From assembly GCF_030546805.1 (NCBI RefSeq), contig NZ_JAUOPC010000001.1, positions 518,081 through 582,080 of the forward strand: 64,000 bases of DNA. The letters are read 5' to 3'. Source of the stretch: Cyclobacterium sp. 1_MG-2023 (GTDB lineage: Bacteria > Bacteroidota > Bacteroidia > Cytophagales > Cyclobacteriaceae). Numbering within the stretch: position 1 is the stretch's first letter; each line of letters begins with the position of its first letter. The translations under genes and the position numbers were made by a program. Below the pieces are notes generated by a model. The model searched no databases. It saw nothing but the letters and a program-made list of their open reading frames with translations, and was not told where the DNA came from. Of the stretch, positions 63,322 to 64,000 are shown piece after piece.

Positions 63322-64000
63322 TTATAAGCTTAGGTTCAAACCTAGAATGAAATTCCTCATAAGTGGCGTATCACTAACACCTGTTTCCGGATCCCAACCT
63401 TGCCATTGTGTCCATACATATGGATTTTTACTTGAAACATAAATCTGAGCAGATTGTAGTTTTAATTTATCCAAAAAGCTTTTGTTGAAGGTGTAGCCAA
63501 GTGAGATATCCTGTAACCTTACAAAACTTCTGCTTTGATAAATTCCACTTTGACGTAGCGGCACATTGTAAATACCTGTTGTATTGGTGGTGGGGTTTTC
63601 CGGGGTCCAATAGGGGTTTACCGCTGAATTGTTTCTTCTATCAGGAAAATAAAAGAGGGGATTTATGATGTCAGCGTTGTTAGCTTGATAATAATTTTTA
63701 CCCCCTTGAATTGAATTGATAAATATGGAAAGGGTAAAATTATTATAAGTAAAACTATTGTTAAGGCTAAACCTATAGCTTGGAGATTCATAACCAACAA
63801 CCTTCCTATCATTCGTAGGCTCTATTTCTCCATCGCCATTTTGATCCACATACCTAAACTGGCCAGGGTACCATCCATCCAGGGTATTGCCACTAAAGAA
63901 CTCTTCCTCAGTCCAGACTCCTCCTGCCATTTCATAATCATAAATCGCACTGAGAGATTCACCTACAAACCAACCATTACCAATATCATTATCGTCTTCT
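63322..64000 (-). CDS. SusC/RagA-family TonB-dependent transporter, C-terminal part, cut by window edge
   Basis: The frame remains open to the window edge (226 codons visible), so the 5' part is missing. Typical SusC C-terminal landmarks are WFVGESLSAIYDYE, YVDQNGDGEIEPTNDRKVVGYESP, SLNNSFTYNNFTLSIFINSIQGG (landmark), YWTPENPTTN, SRSFVRLQDISLGYTF and the final FILGLNLSL. The outer-membrane barrel partners the SusD encoded 46 bp downstream. Confidence 0.93.
   Translation of the reverse strand, partial: EDDNDIGNGWFVGESLSAIYDYEMAGGVWTEEEFFSGNTLDGWYPGQFRYVDQNGDGEIEPTNDRKVVGYESPSYRFSLNNSFTYNNFTLSIFINSIQGGKNYYQANNADIINPLFYFPDRRNNSAVNPYWTPENPTTNTTGIYNVPLRQSGIYQSRSFVRLQDISLGYTFNKSFLDKLKLQSAQIYVSSKNPYVWTQWQGWDPETGVSDTPLMRNFILGLNLSL

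Noticed and set aside
1-64000. tRNA, rRNA, CRISPR, insertion sequence or prophage genes
   Set aside because: No T-loop (GTTCGAATCC-like) sequences in suitable folds, no regularly spaced repeats and no transposase, integrase or phage structural motifs were found by reading both strands.

Overview
The window comes from a chromosome of a member of the Bacteroidota, most likely the order Cytophagales (Cyclobacteriaceae-like: Cyclobacterium, Echinicola or Algoriphagus relatives). The evidence is two SusC/SusD pairs, three very large secreted proteins with type IX secretion (T9SS) C-terminal sorting domains, a GSCFA protein, a DUF5683 protein, AT-rich intergenic DNA, and promoter elements of the Bacteroidota type (TTTG, 19 bp, TANNTTTG). 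Genus-level placement is inference. No transposase, prophage, CRISPR array, rRNA or tRNA gene was recognised.

Positions 1-18834 are mostly housekeeping. They hold the 5' part of priA, a thioredoxin-like DUF255 protein, a GSCFA protein, the ribosomal operon rpsF-rpsR-rplI, a coiled-coil membrane protein, a methyltransferase with apaG, and ung. A tight six-gene operon follows (UPF0173 hydrolase, parA, parB, DUF5683, dapB, lepB), then yidC, pyrG and a fumarylacetoacetate-hydrolase-fold sugar-acid dehydratase candidate. Positions 19037-33283 encode three consecutive giant T9SS cargo proteins. One has a parallel beta-helix and four malectin-like modules. The other two are tandem paralogues that start with an IgGFc-binding-type domain and differ in the number of Ig-like repeats (two against six). 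Positions 33361-36399 hold a GntP permease, a KDPG-type aldolase and a DgoK-type kinase for 2-keto-3-deoxy sugar acids. A DUF748 protein follows.

Positions 38647-44001 are a susC-susD-lipoprotein operon. A convergent phosphocholine-specific phospholipase C follows. Positions 46938-52941 hold a compact five-gene operon: ethanolamine-type permease, PuuA-like glutamine synthetase homologue, iron-type alcohol dehydrogenase, PuuD-like class I amidotransferase hydrolase and aldehyde dehydrogenase. Together these read as a complete gamma-glutamylation route for an amino alcohol, most simply ethanolamine to glycine. This is the most interesting system in the window.

Positions 53604-59722 hold a deoxynucleoside kinase, two unrecognised proteins, a solitary HPt phosphotransfer protein, a secreted gamma-glutamyltransferase, a small winged-helix-like protein, an S41 protease lipoprotein and an outer-membrane beta-barrel. 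The right end (59959-64000) is a second susC-susD pair followed by a neutral-ceramidase-like secreted hydrolase.

Three intergenic regions carry diverged copies of a roughly 180-bp element with terminal inverted repeats ending in GTTTAAACCC-like sequence. It looks like a non-autonomous, MITE-like family.
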